From: VRUE01 sp050258095
GTDB lineage: Bacteria; Actinomycetota; Thermoleophilia; Solirubrobacterales; 70-9
Reading direction: 5' to 3'
NCBI GenBank assembly: GCA_050258095.1
Contig: JBLMYD010000081.1
Span: 1 to 21,201 of the forward strand
Length of the DNA: 21,201 nucleotides
Of this stretch, positions 6,727 to 13,680 are shown piece after piece. Below the pieces are notes generated by a model. That model worked only from the letters and a program-made list of their open reading frames with translations, was not told the origin of the DNA and ran no database searches. Each line of letters opens with the position of its first letter. Position 1 is the first letter of the stretch. A program made the position numbers and the translations under genes.

Positions 6727-7089
6727 CTAGAGCGAGCGGCGTTCGCGGAGCTCCTCGCGAACGCTCTCCGGGCGGCCCCACATCTGCACGACCTCGGCGC
6801 GGCCCTCGCGCACCTCGCGCACGGCCATCTCGCCGCGGACGCCTTCGGCGTCGAGCTTGGCGAGCACGCCCTTGACCGTCTCCGGCGCCGCGGCGTGGCC
6901 GAAGCTCTGGGCGACGGCCAGGCGCCAGTCCCAGTCGGCCTTCGAGTAGGGCCGGGCGTTGACCTGGCTGAGCGCCACCGCGGTGTCGACGTAGCGGCTC
7001 TCGTCCGCGATTCGCAGGTCGAGCTCAAGGTCCGTCCAGTCGGGCGGCAGGGAGTCGAGCACCTGCTGGAAGTCGTCGGCCAGGCTCAC
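6727..7089 (-). CDS. Conserved-looking small protein of unknown function
   Basis: This 120-aa acidic, soluble protein has no signal peptide or membrane segment. It contains regularly spaced tryptophans (PPDWTDLELDL, KADWDWRLAVAQSFGH) and a C-terminal basic helix. No known domain was recognised. The GTG at 7089 is chosen because TACGCT lies 7 nt upstream, the leaderless arrangement. A longer reading frame to 7128 would run into the terminator hairpin. It is tightly linked (2 nt) to the receiver-like gene, suggesting that the two proteins work together. Confidence 0.7.
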   Translation of the reverse strand: MSLADDFQQVLDSLPPDWTDLELDLRIADESRYVDTAVALSQVNARPYSKADWDWRLAVAQSFGHAAAPETVKGVLAKLDAEGVRGEMAVREVREGRAEVVQMWGRPESVREELRERRSL

Positions 7090-7096
7090 GGCGCCA

Positions 7097-7102
7097 AGCG
7101 TA
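7097..7102 (-). promoter_or_regulatory. Putative leaderless -10 box
   Basis: TACGCT on the minus strand, then 7 nt, then the GTG at 7089. It lies immediately downstream of the terminator hairpin of the preceding gene, which supports an independent promoter. Confidence 0.5.
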
Positions 7103-7124
7103 GCCGCCCCGGCCGGCGGGCGGC
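7103..7124 (-). terminator. Terminator hairpin after the substrate-binding protein gene
   Basis: GCCGCCC (7103-7109) pairs with GGGCGGC (7118-7124); the 8-nt loop is itself GC-rich. The hairpin abuts the TGA of the minus-strand gene (7125-7127). No T tract. Confidence 0.55.
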
Positions 7125-8093
7125 TCACGGTTCGTCGAAGGCGGCGCCGACGTCGAGCGGTCGCTTCAGCAGGCCGTGGTCGAGGTCCCAGCGCGCCCAG
7201 GCGCGCAGGACGGTCGGGTCGAAGGGGGCGGGGGCGAGGACGGGCAGCAGCGCCTTCATCTGCGTCGCCTCGCCGGCGCGTTCGAGCCCCGGCGCTTCGG
7301 CGAGCAGGTCGGCGAGCGCCCGGCCCGGGTGGGCGACGGCGAAGGCGTATCCCTTCTTCGTCGCCCTGACCACTGAGTCGACCAGCCCCGGTCTGCGCTC
7401 GACGGTCTTGCGCGAGGCGACGAGGACCAGCTCGGGATAGGGCGGGGCGCCGTAGCGGTCGACCTTGAAGATGCGGACCGGAATGCCCCGGCGGCGCAGC
7501 GCGACGCCCTCGGCGTTCCAGAAGCCGGTCGCCGCCACGACCCTGTGGGCGGCGAGCGCGGAGACGGCGTTGAAGCCGATCGTCACCCGGTCGACTCTGG
7601 CCGGATCGCCGCCGTCGGCGCTGACCTCGGAGTCGACGACGGCTTCGTCGGAGGGCAGGCCGGTGACGCCGACCCGGCGGCCTTCGAGGTCGCGCGGGCC
7701 GGTGACGCCTTCGCCGGCGCCGGCGATCACGGCGGCGAGCGGGCGCTGCACGATCGGCATCAGGCCGACGACGTCGAGGCCGCGCTCGCGGGCGATGCCG
7801 AGGTCGTGGATGTCGAGGATCGCGAAGTCGGCGCGCCCGGCGGCGAGCAGCTTCGGCGCGTCGGTCGATTCGCCCGGCTGGCGGACGGTCAGCTTCACGC
7901 CCGCGTCGCGGTAGTAGCCCTCCCGCTTCGCCGCGTAGATCCCGGTGTGGGCGGCGTTTGGCACGAAGTCGAGCACGAGCGTCGCGCCGACCGGCGCGCC
8001 CGGTTCAGCGCCGCTCCCACCGCAGCCGCCGAAGACGGCCAGCAGGACGGCCGCCAGCAGCGCGAAGACCACCCTCATTGCGGCGGGCAGCAT
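7125..8093 (-). CDS. THI5/NMT1-like ABC transporter substrate-binding lipoprotein
   Basis: This 322-aa exported lipoprotein has a signal peptide with Cys24 in FGGC. It is followed by the opening strand LVLDFVPNAAHTGIYAAKREGYY, typical of the NMT1/THI5-like (ThiY/SsuA) binding proteins that deliver thiamin-pyrimidine precursors, sulfonates or similar small molecules. The PNAAHTG segment most resembles the ThiY-type proteins, so a pyrimidine ligand is a reasonable guess. No permease or ATPase gene adjoins it, so it is an orphan component here. The start is supported by a strong Shine-Dalgarno GGAGGAG (8099-8105) 5 nt before the ATG. A hairpin follows the stop. Confidence 0.85.
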   Translation of the reverse strand: MLPAAMRVVFALLAAVLLAVFGGCGGSGAEPGAPVGATLVLDFVPNAAHTGIYAAKREGYYRDAGVKLTVRQPGESTDAPKLLAAGRADFAILDIHDLGIARERGLDVVGLMPIVQRPLAAVIAGAGEGVTGPRDLEGRRVGVTGLPSDEAVVDSEVSADGGDPARVDRVTIGFNAVSALAAHRVVAATGFWNAEGVALRRRGIPVRIFKVDRYGAPPYPELVLVASRKTVERRPGLVDSVVRATKKGYAFAVAHPGRALADLLAEAPGLERAGEATQMKALLPVLAPAPFDPTVLRAWARWDLDHGLLKRPLDVGAAFDEP

Positions 8094-8113
8094 ATTCGCT
8101 CCTCCGTTCCGGG

Positions 8114-8119
8114 TAGACT
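8114..8119 (+). promoter_or_regulatory. Putative -10 box of the aquaporin gene
   Basis: TAGACT, 38 nt before the GTG start, in the 64-bp gap between divergent genes. Unlike most genes here this one would have a short leader, in line with its Shine-Dalgarno GGAGGAGG (8146-8153). Confidence 0.4.
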
Positions 8120-8157
8120 GGCGCCGCCCAATCGAACTGACTTACGGAGGAGGCAGT

Positions 8158-8940
8158 GTGGAGGAACGAGGGCTTGCTGCATATCTAGCTGAGTTGATCG
8201 GCACCTTCCTGCTGGTGTTCTTCATCGCCAGCGTCGTCGTGCTTTTCGTCTCGACCGGCGAACAGGCGAGCTTCGGCTCCGATTTCGCGGTGATCGGCCT
8301 CGTCCACGCCTTCCTGCTCTTCGGCCTGATCGTCATGTTCGGCGTGGTCAGCGGGGGGCACTTCAACCCGGCCGTCACTCTCGCCGCTTGGGCGATCAAA
8401 CGGATCGCCACGGTTGATGCCGCGATCTACATGCTCGCCCAGTTCATCGGCGCTGTGCTCGGCGCCTGGCTCTGCAAGGGACTGCTGCTCGACGAGGGAC
8501 GGGCGACTCACTACGGCGCGGCGACGGTAAGCCCGCTCCTTGGGAGCGCCTTCCAGGGCTCGATCGTCGAGGCGGTCGGCACCTTCTGCCTGGTGCTGGT
8601 GATCCTCGCTGCGGTCTTCTCGAAGAAGAGCTTCAAGGACTGGGCGCCACTGGCGATCGGCACGACCCTGGGCTTCATCGTCATGGTCGGCGGCCCGCTG
8701 GACGGCGGCTCCTTCAACCCGGCCCGCTGGTTCGGCCCGGCGCTCGTCGGCAACGAATGGGGGTCCGTCTGGCCCTACCTGCTCGGCCCGATCGTCGGTT
8801 CGCTCCTCGCGGCTGCGGTCTTCAAGTTCGTGCTCGAGCCGGGCGGACCGGCCCCGACTGAGTCGCCCGAGCGAGTCAAACGGCCATCGCCTTCCAAGGC
8901 TTCGCCGAAGCCGCCTCCTCCGCCGCCGAAGCCGGCCTAG
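8158..8940 (+). CDS. Aquaporin (MIP family channel)
   Basis: This is a water or small-solute channel in the cytoplasmic membrane. The 260-aa protein has six membrane helices and both NPA boxes, SGGHFNPAVTL (NPA 70-72) and SFNPARW (NPA 187-189). The second box lacks the NPARD Asp typical of glycerol facilitators, favouring a water channel. The C-terminal tail is rich in Pro, Lys and Ser and is probably cytoplasmic. The GTG at 8158 is chosen because GGAGGAGG lies 4 nt upstream and the open frame further upstream runs into the divergent gene. The stop is only 2 bp from the stop of the convergent DUF2510 gene. Confidence 0.92.
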   Translation: MEERGLAAYLAELIGTFLLVFFIASVVVLFVSTGEQASFGSDFAVIGLVHAFLLFGLIVMFGVVSGGHFNPAVTLAAWAIKRIATVDAAIYMLAQFIGAVLGAWLCKGLLLDEGRATHYGAATVSPLLGSAFQGSIVEAVGTFCLVLVILAAVFSKKSFKDWAPLAIGTTLGFIVMVGGPLDGGSFNPARWFGPALVGNEWGSVWPYLLGPIVGSLLAAAVFKFVLEPGGPAPTESPERVKRPSPSKASPKPPPPPPKPA

Positions 8941-8942
8941 GG

Positions 8943-9548
8943 TCAGCCGCTGGCGGCGGCAGAGAGAAGAGCCACCCACACCGCGATTCCGGCGATGAAC
9001 ACGACGGTTGCCGTGATCACGATGGATGTGCCGCGGCTGTCTCCGCGGCTTCCGAGAATGATTCCGACGACGATCCCGATGATTGGGAAGAAGATCGCGG
9101 TTATCCAGCCGATTGTCGCGAGGGAGTCGTTTCGAGGGTCGGTTTCTTCGCCGCCTGAGCGACCGTCGTCCGCGTCATAAGTCTCATCCGTCCAGTCGGT
9201 CCACTCCGTTCCGTCCCAATAGCGCCGCAGATGCGTCTCATCGGGATCCGTGTACCAGCCAGGAGCCGCAACGCTGCCTTTGTCGCTTTCGTCATCGTCG
9301 TCGGGTGAGCGCGTGTCGGGCGCGGGACTCGCCTCCTCTGTCGGGCGCTTGGTATCCGTTGACGACGCCAGCGGCAGGGGGGCAACGTCGTCGGTCCATC
9401 GCGCGCCATCCCAGTATCTCTGCAAGTTCTCGGCGTCTGGATCCGGGTACCAATCTGCCGGAACGTCTTTCGGGGGTGGCGGTGCTTGCCTTTCCCGCGC
9501 TCCATCACCACCCGTCAGCTCTCCACCCATGCTGGCGGCATCGTACAT
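8943..9548 (-). CDS. DUF2510 domain-containing membrane protein
   Basis: This protein of about 201 aa has two copies of the short DUF2510 motif, ADWYPDPDAENLQRYWDG (about 30-50) and PGWYTDPDETHLRRYWDG (about 97-117). An acidic linker joins them. Two membrane helices lie at the C-terminus (about 143-165 and 174-197). DUF2510 repeats occur near the ends of many actinobacterial membrane proteins, and their role is unknown. The start could be ATG 9548 or 9530; neither has a clear ribosome site. The same frame continues open as far as 12020, but that upstream part is the antisense of fbiC and not protein-like. Base composition is less GC-rich than in neighbouring genes. Confidence 0.8.
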   Translation of the reverse strand: MYDAASMGGELTGGDGARERQAPPPPKDVPADWYPDPDAENLQRYWDGARWTDDVAPLPLASSTDTKRPTEEASPAPDTRSPDDDDESDKGSVAAPGWYTDPDETHLRRYWDGTEWTDWTDETYDADDGRSGGEETDPRNDSLATIGWITAIFFPIIGIVVGIILGSRGDSRGTSIVITATVVFIAGIAVWVALLSAAASG

Positions 9549-9610
9549 GCAGCCGTCGGTGCTCCTATGACTTGACTTACCGTCCTGTGCGTGCCGGTTG
9601 GCATGTGCAG

Positions 9611-9616
9611 TAGCCT
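9611..9616 (+). promoter_or_regulatory. Putative leaderless -10 box of fbiC
   Basis: TAGCCT, then 7 nt, then GTG at 9624. This decides in favour of 9624 over the in-frame GTG at 9591, which lies upstream of the box. A TTGACT at 9573-9578 is too far away to be its -35. Confidence 0.55.
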
Positions 9617-9623
9617 CGCTCGC

Positions 9624-11897
9624 GTGCGCCGGGTCACCTTCTCGCGGAACTACACGCTCTCGCTCTCGCGCACCTGCCAGTGCTACTGCAAGTACTGCGC
9701 CTTCGCCACGCACCAGGCGCACATCCGCGACCCCGGGGAGGTCGAGCGGCTGCTCGACGAGGCGCTGCGGCGCAACGCCAAGGAGCTGTTGGTCCTGACC
9801 GGCGAGCGGCCGGAGGTCAACCCGGTCGTCGCCGCGCGACTCGCCGAGTGGGGCCACGATGACTTCACCTCCTACGTAGTCTGGGCCTGCGAACGGGCGC
9901 TCGAGCGCGGCCTGCTCCCGCACACGAACATCGGCGTGCTCGACCGCGACGACCTGGCCCGGCTGCGCGAGGTCACCGCCTCGCAGGGGCTGATGCTCGA
10001 GTCCGTCTCGGAGCGGTTGATGGACACCGTCCACGCCGGCTCGCCGACCAAGCACCCGGCGGAGCGCTTGCGGACGATCGAGACCGCCGGGGAGCTGAAA
10101 ATTCCCTTCACGAGCGGCATCCTCGTCGGCATCGGTGAGAGCGAGCGGGAGCGGGTCGAATCGCTGGAAGCGCTGGCGAAGCTCCACGAGCGCTACGGGC
10201 ACCTGCAGGAGGTGATCCTGCAGAACTTCGTGCCGCACCCGCGCTACTACGGGGCCGAAGTGGCGGATATCGCGGACGCCGCCGCTCGCGAAAGGTGGTT
10301 GGCCGATGGGCCCCCCTCTGTCGGAGCAACAGCCGTGGAGGCTCCGCCAGAGGGGGGCCCATCGGCCATGCCGACCTGGGCGAGCGAGGTCTCCGTCGAC
10401 GAGATCAAGCGGCTCATCGCTGAGTGCCGGAAACTCATGCCCGATGTCGGCATCCAGATTCCTCCCAATCTCTCGGACGCCTGGGGGGAGCTTGTGGAGG
10501 CTGGGGCGACCGATCTCGGGGGGCTGTCGGCGAACGGCGACCATATCTCTCCGGAGGAGCCGTTCCCGAGCCCGCATCAGGTGCGGAAGGAGCTGGCGCC
10601 GCGGGGGTATGCGCTGACCGAGCGGTTGTGCGTGTACCCGCAGTACATGGACCCGGAGTGGATGGAGCAGGGGGTGCTCGACGTCGTCAAGCTCAAGTAC
10701 TGGAGCTTCATCCCGAGGCAGGGGTCGGGGCGGAGGAGCGAGGAGAAGCTGCCGGCGGGGTTGGCTGAGCGGGCGATTGCCAAGGGGCGCGAGGGTGAGG
10801 AGCTGAGCGAGGACGAGCTCACCGCTCTCTTTGCCGAGACAAGGCCCGACGCGATCGAGGAGATGCGGGTCGCGGCCGACGAGCTGCGGGCGGAGCTGGC
10901 CGGCGAGCGGGTGACCTTCGTCGTCAACCGCAACATCAACTTCACCAACATCTGCACGGTCGGCTGCGCCTTCTGCGGCTTCGGCCAGGGGCGGCGCTCG
11001 CCCGACGCCTACGAGGTCTCCGAGGAGGACTTCGCGGCGCGGGTGCAGGAGGCGGTCGAGTTCGGTGCCACCGAGATCTGCATGCAGGGCGGCATCCATC
11101 CCGACCTGACGCTCGACGAGTACAGCCGCTGGCTGCGGCTGGCCAAGGAGGTCGCGCCGCAGCTGCACCTGCACGCCTACTCGCCGATGGAGGTCCACTT
11201 CATGTGCGAGCGCTCGGGCAAGAGCCCGGACGAGGTCTTCGCCTACCTGATCGAGTGCGGCCTCGGCTCGACGCCGGGGACCGCGGCCGAGGTGCTCGAC
11301 GACGGCGTCCGCCAGCGCATCTCGCCCAACAAGCTGCCGGTGGCCCGGTGGGTCGAGATCATCGAGGCATCGCACCGGGCCGGCCTGCGCTCGACCTCGA
11401 CCGTCATGTTCGGCCACATCGAGGAGCCGCGCGAGCTGGCCCGTCACATGCGCGTCGTCCGCGCCCTGCAGGAGCGCACCGGCGGCATCACCGAGTTCGT
11501 GCCGCTCAGCTTCATCCCCTTCAACACGATGCTCGGCCGCACGCACGGGATCGAGGAGATCTCGGCGGCCGAGAACCTCAAGCACACGGCCGCCTTCCGG
11601 CTGGCGCTGGGGCAGACGATCCCCAACCTGCAGGCGAGCTGGGTGAAGATGGGCCTCGACGCGGCGACAGAGGCGCTGCGCTGGGGGGTCAACGACCTCG
11701 GCGGCACGCTGATGGAGGAGAACATCTCGCGCATGGCCGGCTCGCAGCACGGCGTGCGCCTCGAGCCCGAGCAGCTGATCGGCGCCGCCCGCGCCGCCGG
11801 GCGCGAGCCGGCGCAGCGGACGACGCTGTACGAGATCATCGAGACGTATGCGAGCGATGGTCCTCGAGCGACAGCGGCAGCCGCTGCGGCCGGCTGA
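9624..11897 (+). CDS. fbiC: Bifunctional Fo synthase, CofG-CofH fusion (FbiC)
   Basis: It makes the deazaflavin Fo (7,8-didemethyl-8-hydroxy-5-deazariboflavin) from tyrosine and a pyrimidine intermediate, using two radical-SAM domains. The 757-aa protein has the CofG half with CxxxCxxC at C18, C22 and C25, and the CofH half with C444, C448 and C451 (CTVGCAFC). The CofH half also has the GATEICMQGGIHPD and SWVKMGLD segments. Residues about 226-249, between the CofG-barrel segment QNFVPHPRYYG and the helix IKRLIAECRKLMPD, are encoded by a 69-bp palindrome (10300-10368) inserted without a frame change. Codon usage from there to about 10850 is noticeably less biased than in the first third. The 3' end overlaps the next gene by 50 nt. 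Confidence 0.93.
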   Translation: MRRVTFSRNYTLSLSRTCQCYCKYCAFATHQAHIRDPGEVERLLDEALRRNAKELLVLTGERPEVNPVVAARLAEWGHDDFTSYVVWACERALERGLLPHTNIGVLDRDDLARLREVTASQGLMLESVSERLMDTVHAGSPTKHPAERLRTIETAGELKIPFTSGILVGIGESERERVESLEALAKLHERYGHLQEVILQNFVPHPRYYGAEVADIADAAARERWLADGPPSVGATAVEAPPEGGPSAMPTWASEVSVDEIKRLIAECRKLMPDVGIQIPPNLSDAWGELVEAGATDLGGLSANGDHISPEEPFPSPHQVRKELAPRGYALTERLCVYPQYMDPEWMEQGVLDVVKLKYWSFIPRQGSGRRSEEKLPAGLAERAIAKGREGEELSEDELTALFAETRPDAIEEMRVAADELRAELAGERVTFVVNRNINFTNICTVGCAFCGFGQGRRSPDAYEVSEEDFAARVQEAVEFGATEICMQGGIHPDLTLDEYSRWLRLAKEVAPQLHLHAYSPMEVHFMCERSGKSPDEVFAYLIECGLGSTPGTAAEVLDDGVRQRISPNKLPVARWVEIIEASHRAGLRSTSTVMFGHIEEPRELARHMRVVRALQERTGGITEFVPLSFIPFNTMLGRTHGIEEISAAENLKHTAAFRLALGQTIPNLQASWVKMGLDAATEALRWGVNDLGGTLMEENISRMAGSQHGVRLEPEQLIGAARAAGREPAQRTTLYEIIETYASDGPRATAAAAAAG
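10300..10368. repeat. In-frame palindromic element inside fbiC
   Basis: A perfect 21-bp inverted repeat (10300-10320 with 10348-10368) continues, after one mismatch, with six more pairs (10322-10327 with 10341-10346). The loop is 13 nt (10328-10340). The centre reads GAGCAACAGC, three bases, then GGAGGCTC, almost the same as the minus-strand centre of the element at 4429-4486. Both also share CGATGGG and a C run in the outer arm. It encodes a Gly/Pro/Ala-rich stretch (about LADGPPSV to GGPSAMP) with no stop codon. Confidence 0.92.
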
Positions 11898-12846
11898 GCT
11901 GCCCGAGCCGCGGCCGGGCGCCGGCCAGGTCCTGGTCTCCGTCCACGCCTGCGGCGTCTGCCGCACCGACCTGCACATCGCCGACGGCGAGCTGAGCGAG
12001 CCGAAGCTGCCGCTGGTCATGGGGCATCAGATCGTCGGCACGGTGGTCGAGGCGGGGGAGGGAGCGGAGCGCTTCGCCGCGGGGGACCGCGTCGGCGTGC
12101 CCTGGCTCGGCTGGACCTGCGGCGAGTGCCGCTACTGCATGAGCGGGCGCGAGAACCTCTGCGACCGCGCCCGCTTCACCGGCTACGACATCGACGGCGG
12201 CTACGCCGAGCTGGCGGTCGCCGACGAGCGCTACTGCTTCCCGCTCCCGGGGGGCTATCCGGACGAGCAGGCGGCGCCGCTGCTCTGCGCCGGCCTGATC
12301 GGCTACCGGGCGCTGCGCCTCGTCGGCGACGCCGAGCGGATCGGCTTCTACGGCTTCGGCGCCTCGGCCCACATCCTCTGCCAGGTGGCGGCGCACCAGG
12401 GGCGGCGCGTCTTCGCCTTCACCCGCGTCGGCGACGAGGAGACGCAGGCGTTCGCGCGCGAGCTGGGGGCCGAGTGGGCGGGCTCCTCGGACGAGGCGCC
12501 GCCGGAGGAGATCGACGGCGCGATCGTCTTCGCCCCGGTCGGGGCGCTGATGACGACGGCGCTGCGCGCGAGCGCCAAGGGGGCGCGGATCGTCAGCGCC
12601 GGCATCCACATGAGCGACATCCCGAGCTTTCCGTACGAGCAGCTTTGGGGCGAGCGGTCGCTCGCCTCGGTTGCGAATTTGACGCGGCAGGACGGCGAGG
12701 AGTTCATGGCGCTCGCGGCGGAGGTTCCGATTCGGACCGAGGTTGAGCTGCACGAGCTTGAGGGTGCGAACGAGGCGCTGGATTCGATTCGCACGGGCGC
12801 GCTCAAGGGTGCGGCTGTGTTGGATGTGGCCGGGCCATCCCGGTAG
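11848..12846 (+). CDS. Zinc-dependent alcohol dehydrogenase (MDR family)
   Basis: This is a medium-chain NAD(P)-dependent alcohol/aldehyde dehydrogenase of 332 aa. Catalytic zinc ligands are C38 (CGVCRTD) and H60 (GHQ). Structural zinc ligands are C91, C94, C97 and C105 (CGECRYC..C). The nucleotide fold begins at GFYGFGASAHI. It starts 50 nt inside the end of fbiC in another frame, so its expression is tied to Fo synthesis. Nothing in the protein suggests that it uses F420 itself, because F420-dependent Adf enzymes belong to the luciferase-like family. Its last codons and stop lie in the left arm of a 22-bp inverted repeat (12829-12947). The final 200 bp have weaker GC3 bias than the rest. 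The physiological substrate is unknown. Confidence 0.9.
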   Translation: MRAMVLERQRQPLRPAELPEPRPGAGQVLVSVHACGVCRTDLHIADGELSEPKLPLVMGHQIVGTVVEAGEGAERFAAGDRVGVPWLGWTCGECRYCMSGRENLCDRARFTGYDIDGGYAELAVADERYCFPLPGGYPDEQAAPLLCAGLIGYRALRLVGDAERIGFYGFGASAHILCQVAAHQGRRVFAFTRVGDEETQAFARELGAEWAGSSDEAPPEEIDGAIVFAPVGALMTTALRASAKGARIVSAGIHMSDIPSFPYEQLWGERSLASVANLTRQDGEEFMALAAEVPIRTEVELHELEGANEALDSIRTGALKGAAVLDVAGPSR

Positions 12847-12947
12847 GGGTTCCGCTTAACTTTTTCGAGAATCGCCGATTGCTGGCGCCGCAGACGAGCG
12901 CCCGCGAAAAGGTACAAGACGCTTCACCCCTACCGGGATGGCCCGGC
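12829..12947. repeat. Long inverted repeat at the adh/cofE convergent junction
   Basis: A perfect 22-bp inverted repeat lies at 12829-12850 and 12926-12947 (arm contains GGGCCATCCCGGTAGGGG). The spacer is 75 nt and contains an inner stem, ACTTTTTCG (12859-12867) against 12905-12913 with one G-T pair. It fills essentially the whole intergenic region. The left arm contains the adh stop codon and the right arm ends 1 nt before the cofE stop. It may serve as a two-way terminator, but the long spacer and the AT-rich inner stem are unusual. Its sequence differs from the other palindromes. Confidence 0.9.
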
Positions 12948-12948
12948 G

Positions 12949-13680
12949 TCAGCGGAATAGATCCTCATCTCGCGGGCGCCGAAGGGCGGCAGCGCCGGGC
13001 CCGTCCTCTGTGGTGACGAAGCGGGCTAGACCGCGGAGGATCACGGCTGGGACCCGGCTGTCCTTGCTTCGCGCTAGATCGGCAGCTCCTGCGGCCTCGT
13101 CGGCGATTGCAATTTGGGTTGCTTCCAGCTCCCGGCCCTGAGCGTCAGCACGGCCGCGCCAGTCGTCCAAGGGCGTCAGGCCGGCGCAGCCGATGGCTAC
13201 CTCGGCCTGACCGAGTCTCCACGCTCTCCCGAAGCTGTCCGCGATCACGACGCCGATGGCTCCGATTTCAGCTCGTATTCGACGGGCGGAGGCATCTGGA
13301 TCAACGGGCAGTAGGCAGACGGTGTTGTCGTCGGGGAGGTTGGAGGTATCTATGCCGGCGTTGGCGCAGACGAAGCCGTGGTGGGTCTCGGTGATGAGGA
13401 CGCCGCGCTCGGCGCGCAGCACCTCGGCGCTCTCGTCGAGGATGAGTTGGATCAGGGCCGGCTCCTTACCCAGCGCTGCCGCCAGCTTGCGAGCCTCGGC
13501 ACCGGGGATGACGGATGAGAGGTGGCGAACACGGCCCTCGGCCTTGGAGACGACCTTCTGCGAGATGACCACCACGTCGCCACCTGCTAGTTCGGCGTGC
13601 GCGGCGATCAGCTCCCCGAGATTTGCGCCGGTCTCGATCTCGGGAAGGCCCGTGACGGGGATGACGCGCAGCTCGCTCAT
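12949..13680 (-). CDS. cofE: Coenzyme F420-0:L-glutamate ligase
   Basis: It adds L-glutamate residues to F420-0 with GTP, the last step of F420 synthesis. The 243-aa protein covers only the CofE domain: VIPVTGLPEI at the start, VVVISQKVVSKAEGR (about 36-50), the central ETHHGFVCANAGIDTSN and the ADSFGRAWR block. The FbiB-type nitroreductase C-terminal domain of mycobacteria is absent. If dehydro-F420 is an intermediate, its reductase must be encoded elsewhere. The ATG overlaps the cofC stop (ATGA, 13677-13680), so it is translationally coupled. GC3 is lower than in cofC and cofD. Its stop lies next to the right arm of a long inverted repeat. Confidence 0.92.
   Translation of the reverse strand: MSELRVIPVTGLPEIETGANLGELIAAHAELAGGDVVVISQKVVSKAEGRVRHLSSVIPGAEARKLAAALGKEPALIQLILDESAEVLRAERGVLITETHHGFVCANAGIDTSNLPDDNTVCLLPVDPDASARRIRAEIGAIGVVIADSFGRAWRLGQAEVAIGCAGLTPLDDWRGRADAQGRELEATQIAIADEAAGAADLARSKDSRVPAVILRGLARFVTTEDGPGAAALRRPRDEDLFR

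Noticed and set aside
8100..8151. Inverted TCCTCCGT / ACGGAGGA between the divergent binding-protein and aquaporin genes
   Set aside because: Explained by two ribosome-binding sites facing in opposite directions; 36 bp apart and with no extra pairing.
8943..12020. A 1025-codon open frame on the minus strand covering fbiC
   Set aside because: Only its last about 200 codons (DUF2510) are protein-like; the rest is the antisense of fbiC, open because of high GC, and rich in Arg/Leu/Asp without domains.
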